Shown one piece after another: positions 46,088-53,186 of a DNA stretch of 64,000 nucleotides; positions within the stretch are counted from its first letter, which is position 1, and each line of letters starts with the position of its first letter. The notes under the pieces were generated by a model. It did no database searches. It saw nothing but the letters and a program-made list of their open reading frames with translations, and was not told where the DNA came from. The stretch comes from an uncultured Clostridia bacterium. GTDB lineage: Bacteria > Bacillota > Clostridia > Oscillospirales > Ruminococcaceae. The DNA is taken from the NCBI GenBank assembly GCA_947510165.1, contig CANNSB010000003.1:1-64000 (forward strand). The letters are read 5' to 3'. The position numbers and the translations under genes are program-made.

Positions 46088-48430
46088 ATGAATAGTACTT
46101 TAAAAAGATCTTTTGCACTTGCTATCGTAGTTGCTATGTTTTTCAATATGGTGTTTGTTTCAAATGCAAATGCTGGCGTAGAAAAATCAACTGGCATGGA
46201 TATTAATTTAAATTTATATGAATACGATGGAAAAACTGTTGGAGCAAAGATGGACAATAATGATGTAAGGGTTGGACAAACCCTTTTGGCTAAGATTGAA
46301 TTTACTGGGGTTCCTTCTTTTGCTGTAAAAGGTATTGTGGCATTGACACAAGCTTTAGATTATGATCCAGAGTATATACAAAATCTACTTATACCAGCTA
46401 ATTTTAGTTCAGATATGTATGTAAATGATATCAAATCTACTGTATTTGGCAGTCAAATTAATTCAAAACTTGCGAATAACATTTATAATTTAAGAGCATC
46501 TGATACTAAATTTACAGGTAATAGACGGATATTTACAACAACTTATGTTTATGACAGTAGTGTTTATAATGAGTCTAGTGTTTTTAATGAAGATGGAACA
46601 ACCTTTGTTATGCCTATTTATATAAAAAAACAACCTCCTACAAAAAAAACAATTATATCTATAACTAAAGATATCCCAAAACTTCAAGCAACTACTGTTA
46701 GAGATATTGTTGATGGTAAGATTGTAACATCTAATCATCTGGGAGATTCTATAACTGGTGATATAACAATAGGCGAAAGAGAATTGGTTATAGAAGATTT
46801 TACAGGAGCTATTCCTGAAAATATAACCGATACAAATCCTTTAACAGGAAATAGAACAATAACTGTAGCAAACTTAAAAGGTCTCACAAATGTTCCTGCT
46901 GGAACTGTGATAAAAGTTTATGACCCAACTGGGACAATTCTTTTAGGAGAAGCAACAGCGGCTACTGATGGATCTGTAACGGTTAGCTTAAATAGAACAT
47001 TAGATGATAAATTTAATGCTAATCTAAATTTAGGTGGAATTCTAAAAATCACAGCAACACAACCTACTTTTCCAGAAAGTGATCCTGCTTCTCATTTAGT
47101 TGATAAAAGACCTAACAAAATAACAAAAGATGTTAATGTGGGTACAATAGGTGATGTTTATCAATTTGGAAATTTAGATCATATAGATTTAAATGTAACT
47201 GGTGTTCCTGTAACATATCATCCTGTAACTGGTTTAGAATCTGGAAATCCTAAAGCTGATATGCCTGTTGAAAAATGGGATTGGAACAAAGGTGAAAGCT
47301 CTGATGAAGTTGGGTTTGGAAAATTTGTATCAGGAAGACTTAATCCAAGTTTAAATAATATAATAAACCCAGATGATAAAAAAGCTACTGGTTTGGTTGA
47401 TGTCAAATTAGTTGATTCTTTTGATGCTATAGAACCAATAGAGATAAGTGCAGATGATTCTAGAAATACAAGAGAATCTATTCCTAAAATTGGACCTACA
47501 ACTATAGTTGCAAATATAGCAGGGGGCAAAAAAACTGATGTAAGTGGTGTTACATGGACTTATAAAGAAAAAGATATACCATTTGTACCCAAAGGAACAA
47601 CTTATCAATTAGAATCTAATGTTGTTGATTCTTCTGGAAGAAAAGCAACGGTAGATATAAAAGTTACTCCTGTAAAAGGAACTATGCCATTTATTCCTGA
47701 AGTTGTAGAGATAGAAGCAGGAACATCTATAGAAACTTTTGATGATCTTCTAAAATATCTTGTTCAAACAATAAATGCCGATCTAACTGGTCAACTTCCT
47801 GCGACGATTGCAAGATTAGACCTAACTTATACTCCGAATACTTTACCAGAAGATTTTGATACAAAAAAAGTTGGTAAAGAATGGATATTTACAGCAAAAG
47901 CTGATTTTAGTGTATATCCATGGGTTACTTGGAGTGGAACAGATAAATCAGATGTAGCTGTTCGAATTGTTAAACATGGTAAACCTGAAATTATTATTTC
48001 AAAAGATAAAGAAGAAATTACGCAAGGAGATAATTTATTTCCTAAAGATTATATAGTTTCTGCTATCGATCCTGCTATAGGTGATGTTAGAGATAAAGTT
48101 GTAATCGAATCTTTACCAGAGGGACTTATTAGTGAGGATGGTAAATTTGATACATCTAAAACAGGACTTTATGATATAAATTATAGTTATGATGATGGCT
48201 ATGGAAATGTTGCTAAAAAAACTCTTGAAGTAACTATAATTAATCCAAATACAGGCGGTATAACTGGAGAAGGTGGAAATGGTGGAGGAACAAATACTAA
48301 AATACCTATGACAGGAGATCAAAGTGCAATAGCGCTTATAATTGTTTTCCTAGTATCAGGTGCTCTAGGAATAGTTGTTTTTTCTAAAAAAAATAAAAAA
48401 CTTTCTCAAGATAAAAAACTTTCAAAATAA
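46088..48430 (+). CDS. Sortase-anchored surface protein (cohesin/Ig-like)
   Basis: 780 residues from ATG at 46088, 9 bp after AAAAGGTGAGG. The signal peptide ends near residue 29 (SNANAG). Residues 30-230 resemble a cohesin-like or bacterial beta-sandwich domain, and later Ig-like modules include FDTSKTGLYDINYSYDDGYG. The C-terminus is a Gly-rich spacer, then IPMTGDQS, a hydrophobic helix and KKNKKLSQ: an LPXTG-like signal with Ile in place of Leu. It is probably wall-linked by the class B sortase. Its function is likely adhesion or structural; the ligand is unknown. Confidence 0.8.
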   Translation: MNSTLKRSFALAIVVAMFFNMVFVSNANAGVEKSTGMDINLNLYEYDGKTVGAKMDNNDVRVGQTLLAKIEFTGVPSFAVKGIVALTQALDYDPEYIQNLLIPANFSSDMYVNDIKSTVFGSQINSKLANNIYNLRASDTKFTGNRRIFTTTYVYDSSVYNESSVFNEDGTTFVMPIYIKKQPPTKKTIISITKDIPKLQATTVRDIVDGKIVTSNHLGDSITGDITIGERELVIEDFTGAIPENITDTNPLTGNRTITVANLKGLTNVPAGTVIKVYDPTGTILLGEATAATDGSVTVSLNRTLDDKFNANLNLGGILKITATQPTFPESDPASHLVDKRPNKITKDVNVGTIGDVYQFGNLDHIDLNVTGVPVTYHPVTGLESGNPKADMPVEKWDWNKGESSDEVGFGKFVSGRLNPSLNNIINPDDKKATGLVDVKLVDSFDAIEPIEISADDSRNTRESIPKIGPTTIVANIAGGKKTDVSGVTWTYKEKDIPFVPKGTTYQLESNVVDSSGRKATVDIKVTPVKGTMPFIPEVVEIEAGTSIETFDDLLKYLVQTINADLTGQLPATIARLDLTYTPNTLPEDFDTKKVGKEWIFTAKADFSVYPWVTWSGTDKSDVAVRIVKHGKPEIIISKDKEEITQGDNLFPKDYIVSAIDPAIGDVRDKVVIESLPEGLISEDGKFDTSKTGLYDINYSYDDGYGNVAKKTLEVTIINPNTGGITGEGGNGGGTNTKIPMTGDQSAIALIIVFLVSGALGIVVFSKKNKKLSQDKKLSK

Positions 48431-48491
48431 ATAAATAAATAAAAAAAGAAGGAAGCTTTTAAGCTTCCTTCTTTTTTTATTTATTTATTTA
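48428..48491. terminator. 31-bp perfect inverted repeat over the stops of the surface-protein gene and secA
   Basis: Arms 48428-48458 and 48461-48491 are exact complements around a TT loop. Both TAA stop codons are included. The GGAAGCTT/AAGCTTCC core is followed by seven T on each strand. Confidence 0.93.
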
Positions 48492-51220
48492 CCACAACAT
48501 TTTTTATATTTACTTCCACTTCCACAGGGACAATCATCATTTCTACCAGTTTTATCAGATGTAATAGGTATTTTTATTGCTTTTTTTTCTATATCTCCTA
48601 AATTTTCTTTAGTATCCATTATGACTGGTTCTCTTATAATTTCTTCTTTAGGTTTTATAGACAAGCTTAAAAGGATTCTAGTAGTATCACTTTTAATGGA
48701 CTCTATCATTTCGTCAAACATATCAAAACCTTCTAATCTATATTCTACAACAGGATTTTTTTGTCCATATGCTCTTAAATAGATACCTTTTTTTAATTCG
48801 TCCATGGCATCTATGTGGTCCATCCATTTTGTATCAACATTTTTAAGAAGTATAACTCTTTCAATTTCTCGTAGTGTTTCTGATGAAGGAGATTCTAATT
48901 CTTTTATCTCATATAACTCTATTGCCTTATCTGTTAAAATTTTTGTAATGCTTTCTTTAGTTATATCTTCTAGCTCTTGTTGAGTTATATTTAAATCATC
49001 ATTTGTTATTAAAAACCCTAAATAATGATCTTTAAGTCCTACAATATTCCAGTCATCTTTAATATCAGTATTACCTATATATTGTTGAACTGTTGATGAT
49101 ATGCTATCTTTTGCCATGGATATTATATAATCCTTAAGGTTTTCTCCATTTAATACTTTTTCTCGTTGACTATATATAATTTCCCTTTGTTTATTCATTA
49201 CATCATCAAATTGAAGAACATTTTTTCTTATTCCAAAATTCCGACCTTCAACTTTACGTTGTGCAGATTCTATAGAATTAGTTAATATTTTATTTTCTAT
49301 TGGCTGAGATTCATCAATTTTCAGAACATTCATAATATTTTTAACTTTTTCTCCACCAAATAATCTCATTATATCATCTTCTAAAGATAAATAAAAACAG
49401 CTTTCTCCCAGATCTCCTTGTCTACCTGCACGGCCGCGTAACTGGTTATCTATACGTCTAGATTCATGTCTTTCTGTCCCTAAAATATATAAACCGCCAG
49501 CTTCTCTAACTTTATCTGCTTCTATTTTTATCTGTTTTTTAAATTTTTCTGAAAAATCTTTGTATATTTTTCTACCTTCAATGATTTCTTCATCATCAGT
49601 TTCAATAAAACTATTTATAACATCTATTTGAGATTGATTATATCCTCGTTTTAATAGTTCTGAATTAGATAAAAATTCTGCATTTCCTCCAAGAACAATA
49701 TCTGTTCCACGACCTGCCATATTTGTTGCAATGGTTACGCTACCAAATTTACCAGCCTGAGCAATAATTTCTGCTTCTTTATCATGATATTTTGCATTTA
49801 AAACATGATGAGGAATTTTTTTAACTTTTAGCATCCTGCTAATTTTTTCAGAATCTTCTATTGAAATGGTTCCTACAAGAATTGGCTGACCTTTTTTGTT
49901 ACAATCTATTATTTTTTGAACAATAGCTTCATTTTTTGCATTTAAAGTTTTAAATATAACATCATCATGATCAGATCTTTGGATTGGTTTGTTTGTTGGA
50001 ATTTCTATAACGTCAAGTTTATATATTTCTCTAAATTCTCCTTCTTCTGTCATAGCAGTACCTGTCATTCCAGATAATTTGTTATATATTCTAAATAGAT
50101 TTTGAAAGGTGATAGTAGCGAGAGTCTTAGATTCTCTTTCTACAGTAACGCCTTCTTTTGCTTCAATTGCTTGGTGAAGACCTTCATTGTATCTTCTACC
50201 TATCATTAGACGGCCTGTAAATTCATCAACAATAACAATTTCACCATTATTAATAACATAATCTATTTCATTTTTCATTATACTATTAGCTCTAATTGAT
50301 TGATTAATATGATGTAGTGTAGATATATTATCTGCATCCATAAGATTTTCAAGTAAGAAATAATTTTCGGCTTTTTTAACTCCTGAAGGGGTTAGTGTTG
50401 CTGTTTTTGCTTTTTCATCAACAATATAATCAGCATCTATGTTATCATTGTCAATTTTGTCATCAAGCTCTGCAACTTTATGCATTTTTAAGGTTTTAGC
50501 AAATTTATCAGCTGTTATATATAAATCTGTAGATTTATCACCCTGTCCGGATATTATAAGAGGAGTTCTAGCTTCATCTACAAGGATAGAATCAACCTCA
50601 TCTATAACAGCAAAATTAAATCCACGTTGAACTTTGTGAGAAGAATATATACACATGTTATCTCTTAAATAGTCAAACCCAAGCTCATTATTAGTTGCAT
50701 ATACAATATCACAATTATATTGGGATTGTCTTATATGTTGTGGGATAGCGTTGGTTATTAAACCAACAGATAATCCTAAAAATTTAAATATTTTACCCAT
50801 CCATTCGGAGTCTCTTTTAGCTAGATAATCGTTTACTGTTACTATATGAACTCCTTTTCCAGTTAGCGCATTTAGATATGTTGGAAGGGTTGCTACTAGT
50901 GTCTTTCCTTCTCCTGTTTTCATCTCTGCTATTCTACCTTGATGGAGAACTATACCGCCAATTATTTGAACAGGGAAGTGCTTCATTCCTAATACACGAT
51001 ATGAAACTTCTCTACAAGTAGCAAAAGCATCTGGTAGAATATCGTCTACTGAATCACCTTTTGCAAGTCTTTCTTTAAGAATTAATGTTTGACCTTTAAG
51101 TTCTTCATCAGACATTTTTATGTATTTTTCATCTAAATCAAGAACTTTATTCATGATTGGGTTAATATGTTTTAGCTCTCTTTTACTGTAAGAACCGAAT
51201 ATTTTTTCTAACAAACCCAT
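48485..51220 (-). CDS. secA: Preprotein translocase ATPase SecA
   Basis: 911 residues from ATG at 51220, with AGAGGTGA upstream; the in-frame GTG at 51229 overlaps that site. MKTGEGKTLVATLPTYLNAL is Walker A, AVIDEVDSILVDEARTPLIISG is the DEAD-type motif, MAGRGTDIVLGG and RGRAGRQGD follow, and the SEC-C zinc motif CPCGSGSKYKKCCGK ends the chain. It drives proteins through SecYEG. Confidence 0.96.
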   Translation of the reverse strand: MGLLEKIFGSYSKRELKHINPIMNKVLDLDEKYIKMSDEELKGQTLILKERLAKGDSVDDILPDAFATCREVSYRVLGMKHFPVQIIGGIVLHQGRIAEMKTGEGKTLVATLPTYLNALTGKGVHIVTVNDYLAKRDSEWMGKIFKFLGLSVGLITNAIPQHIRQSQYNCDIVYATNNELGFDYLRDNMCIYSSHKVQRGFNFAVIDEVDSILVDEARTPLIISGQGDKSTDLYITADKFAKTLKMHKVAELDDKIDNDNIDADYIVDEKAKTATLTPSGVKKAENYFLLENLMDADNISTLHHINQSIRANSIMKNEIDYVINNGEIVIVDEFTGRLMIGRRYNEGLHQAIEAKEGVTVERESKTLATITFQNLFRIYNKLSGMTGTAMTEEGEFREIYKLDVIEIPTNKPIQRSDHDDVIFKTLNAKNEAIVQKIIDCNKKGQPILVGTISIEDSEKISRMLKVKKIPHHVLNAKYHDKEAEIIAQAGKFGSVTIATNMAGRGTDIVLGGNAEFLSNSELLKRGYNQSQIDVINSFIETDDEEIIEGRKIYKDFSEKFKKQIKIEADKVREAGGLYILGTERHESRRIDNQLRGRAGRQGDLGESCFYLSLEDDIMRLFGGEKVKNIMNVLKIDESQPIENKILTNSIESAQRKVEGRNFGIRKNVLQFDDVMNKQREIIYSQREKVLNGENLKDYIISMAKDSISSTVQQYIGNTDIKDDWNIVGLKDHYLGFLITNDDLNITQQELEDITKESITKILTDKAIELYEIKELESPSSETLREIERVILLKNVDTKWMDHIDAMDELKKGIYLRAYGQKNPVVEYRLEGFDMFDEMIESIKSDTTRILLSLSIKPKEEIIREPVIMDTKENLGDIEKKAIKIPITSDKTGRNDDCPCGSGSKYKKCCGK

Positions 51221-51339
51221 TAAATTCACCTCTAAATATTATTATCTTTAAATTTTTTATTTAGTCTTTAAACTTGTTATATCTAGTTATTATACCACAC
51301 AAGTGCTATAAATAATATATAGTAAAAATAAAATAAATA

Positions 51340-51368
51340 TTGACAAAACATTGTGTTTATGATATCAT
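51340..51368 (+). promoter_or_regulatory. SigA promoter upstream of tRNA-Pro
   Basis: TTGACA, a 17-bp spacer and TATCAT, ending 17 bp before the tRNA. Confidence 0.75.
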
Positions 51369-51385
51369 ATGAAATGTCGATTGAT

Positions 51386-51462
51386 CGGGGCGTAGCTCAG
51401 TTTGGTAGAGTGCTTGGTTTGGGACCAAGATGCCGCAGGTTCAAGTCCTGTCGCCCCGACCA
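51386..51462 (+). tRNA. tRNA-Pro(TGG)
   Basis: The acceptor CGGGGCG pairs with CGCCCCG. The anticodon loop is TTTGGGA (anticodon TGG) and the T-arm contains GGTTCAAGTCC. CCA is encoded. Confidence 0.95.
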
Positions 51463-51473
51463 TTAAATTTCTA

Positions 51474-51502
51474 TTGACATTATATTTTTAATATGTTATT
51501 AT
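51474..51502 (+). promoter_or_regulatory. SigA promoter upstream of tRNA-Thr
   Basis: TTGACA, a 17-bp spacer and TATTAT, ending 17 bp before the tRNA. Confidence 0.7.
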
Positions 51503-51519
51503 TATAAACGTAATAATTC

Positions 51520-51595
51520 GCTGGTGTAGCTCAGTTGGTAGAGCAGCTGATTTGTAATCAGCAGGTCGGGGGTTCGAATCCGTCCACCAGCTCCA
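51520..51595 (+). tRNA. tRNA-Thr(TGT)
   Basis: The acceptor GCTGGTG pairs with CACCAGC. The anticodon loop is TTTGTAA (anticodon TGT), the T-arm contains GGTTCGAATCC, and CCA is encoded. Confidence 0.95.
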
Positions 51596-51626
51596 TTTTT
51601 TGCGTTTATATTATATTATTAAAATA

Positions 51627-51711
51627 GGGAGATTTCCCGAGCGGCCAAAGGGGGCAGACTGTAAATCTGTTGCTTTATGCTTCGGTGGTTCGAATCCGCC
51701 ATCTCCCACCA
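51627..51711 (+). tRNA. tRNA-Tyr(GTA)
   Basis: The acceptor GGGAGAT pairs with ATCTCCC. Anticodon GTA, a long variable arm as in class II tRNAs, and an encoded CCA. It is the last tRNA before the accessory island. Confidence 0.95.
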
Positions 51712-51716
51712 TCTAA

Positions 51717-51766
51717 AATATTCGGTTAGGTTTATTTTATATAAACTTAACCGAATATTTTTTTAT
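51717..51766. terminator. Terminator hairpin after tRNA-Tyr, left copy of a duplicated hairpin
   Basis: 19-bp arms (51717-51735 and 51741-51759) with one G-T wobble, then a T run. A 33-bp core is identical to the hairpin at 58226-58275, which bounds the island on the other side. Confidence 0.9.
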
Positions 51767-52012
51767 TAACAATTTAGTTTAAACTTTATATTCCTATACC
51801 TCACGTATTCGCAATACTGCACTTATTGAACTCTTGGTATGTATTGTCTCTTTTAACAGAGATTTGCTCGTTACAATAATTTCTAGCTTAATGTAAGTTG
51901 TGGCAAAACTAATATGTTTGAGTATTTAAACTTTATTAAATTTATTCAATTTTAGAAAAGATTTTAAAAAAATCAAGAGGCTACAGATGCCAATTAAATC
52001 ATCTATAAACTC

Positions 52013-52041
52013 TTGACAGTATATGTAAAACGGGATATAAT
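52013..52041 (+). promoter_or_regulatory. SigA promoter of a small RNA
   Basis: Exact TTGACA (52013-52018), a 17-bp spacer and exact TATAAT (52036-52041), with no protein-coding frame downstream. Confidence 0.75.
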
Positions 52042-52047
52042 TTGACC

Positions 52048-52152
52048 CGTAAAACAACTCTCACAAGTTTTATATTATGTTGTGATTAACATCTTGTAAA
52101 GCGTATGCTTAATATTGTCTGATAAACAATATTAAGCTGTGGGGGTTTTTTT
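52048..52152 (+). ncRNA. Candidate small RNA, possibly a plasmid-type countertranscript
   Basis: A consensus promoter is followed by about 105 nt with no open frame, a hairpin CACAA/TTGTG, and a perfect 12-bp stem (GCTTAATATTGT, loop of 7, ACAATATTAAGC), then GGGGG and seven T. Promoter, structured RNA and terminator form a stand-alone unit. In a decayed element this could be an antisense copy-control RNA of a lost replicon. I found no convincing anti-repeat match to the CRISPR repeat. Confidence 0.45.
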
Positions 52153-52283
52153 ATTTGTAAAAATAAATCTTTGAAGTCAATATAATATGATTATTAAACT
52201 ATGTCAATAAAAAATTATATTATTCTATAAACTTTACTTTCTTATCTCTCTATCTATTTAGTATGACTATATAAAAGTATTAT

Positions 52284-52923
52284 TTATTCTTTTTGTATTA
52301 GAACTAAGTAAGTTTTTAGCTTTGAAAATTCCTCCTTGTGATAGGTTGAAATATAGACTGCTGATAGTTTATCTATCAGTGGTCTTATCTCTTTTATCCC
52401 CTTCATCTTGTAGTTCCATATCCTCTTATCTTCAGGGAGTTTTTTATGGATCTATTTAAATATTTTATTTAATTCTATATCTTTTATAAATAAGTTTGAA
52501 CTTCTTTTTTTAATAATATCTTCTCGAATAAGTTGGTTTATCTTCTCATGAGATTTTGAAATATCCAACAGATTATTTACTACTTTAGATTTCATCTTTT
52601 CCATATCTTTTTGTTTTATCATCCCTTTTTTATCTAACATTTACTTTGTGGAAAGTCGGGTTATATTCTAAAGTTTAGACTCATCAATATATCCAGTTTT
52701 GCTATTATACATACCTAATTTCTCTAGCTAATGGTTATCAAAAGGGATAGCATTCTGCCACATAAGAGAGCTTTTTTTGTGCTTTTTCAGCAGTTTCTCG
52801 GTTAATATAATCTATATATGAACTAAACTCTTTTCCTATTGATTGTATGAATTTGCTCTTTAGGATTACTACTGGAGAAGTTATAGTTTTTATATAAAAT
52901 CCCTCCTTATATTTTAAAGCCAT
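52284..52923 (-). pseudogene. Broken MobL/MobP-type relaxase
   Basis: The first fragment (52738-52923) reads SPVVILKSKFIQSIGKEFSS, then YIDYINRETAEKAQKK, typical of MobL relaxase N-termini, and stops. Frame-shifted pieces continue with GMYNSKTGYIDESKL. A later frame (from 52640) runs DIIKKRSSNLFIKD, meets an in-frame TAG at 52452, and resumes IHKKLPEDKRIWNYKMKG to a TAA at 52284. These blocks follow family order but large parts are missing. An active enzyme would nick oriT for conjugative transfer; this one cannot be made. Confidence 0.7.
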
Positions 52924-52956
52924 ACGGTCTTAATCAGACTGTATGGTTTTTTTTAT
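52920..52956 (+). terminator. Terminator-like hairpin with T8 at the relaxase start
   Basis: An 11-bp CCATACGGTCT/AGACTGTATGG stem with one wobble and a TAATC loop is followed by eight T on the plus strand. Confidence 0.7.
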
Positions 52957-52960
52957 GTCA

Positions 52961-52993
52961 AAAAAGAACTCTTTGTAAAAAAGAGTTCTTTTT
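52961..52993. terminator. Terminator abutting the CRISPR array
   Basis: A perfect 14-bp stem (52961-52974 with 52980-52993) ends 1 bp before the first repeat. On the minus strand it would end a transcript running from the cas gene through the array, which favours minus-strand transcription of the array. Confidence 0.8.
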
Positions 52994-52994
52994 G

Positions 52995-53162
52995 GTTTTA
53001 GACCTATGTAATTTTACATGGTACTAAAACTATAAATAGTGATAACGCTCCTTTTTATCAGTTTTAGACCTATGTAATTTTACATGGTACTAAAACATAC
53101 GATAGATAGGTCGAATTATGACGATAGTTTTAGACCTATGCAATTTTACATGGTACTAAAAC
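52995..53162 (-). CRISPR. Minimal CRISPR array: three 36-nt repeats, two 30-nt spacers
   Basis: Repeats are at 52995-53030, 53061-53096 and 53127-53162. Two are identical and the third differs by one base (TATGCAA for TATGTAA). On the plus strand each starts GTTTTAGACC and ends GTACTAAAAC, with a central stem (ATGTAA/TTACAT). The repeat is nearly its own reverse complement. Spacers are exactly 30 nt. The framework TTTAGACC plus ACTAAAAC in 36 nt is that of many type VI-A repeats. The array starts 24 bp after the stop of the Cas13-like gene. Orientation is inferred from the terminator at 52961-52993 and is not certain. Confidence 0.93.
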
Positions 53163-53186
53163 AATGGATTTTAGTATATCATATCA

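Noticed and set aside
52048-52152. tracrRNA for the CRISPR array
   Set aside because: The repeat looks partly like type II-A, so I looked for an anti-repeat in the small RNA. No stretch pairs convincingly with the repeat, and there is no cas9.
52920-52994. CRISPR leader for plus-strand transcription
   Set aside because: Two strong hairpins occupy this stretch and the second ends 1 bp before the first repeat, so it looks like a terminator zone and not a promoter-bearing leader.
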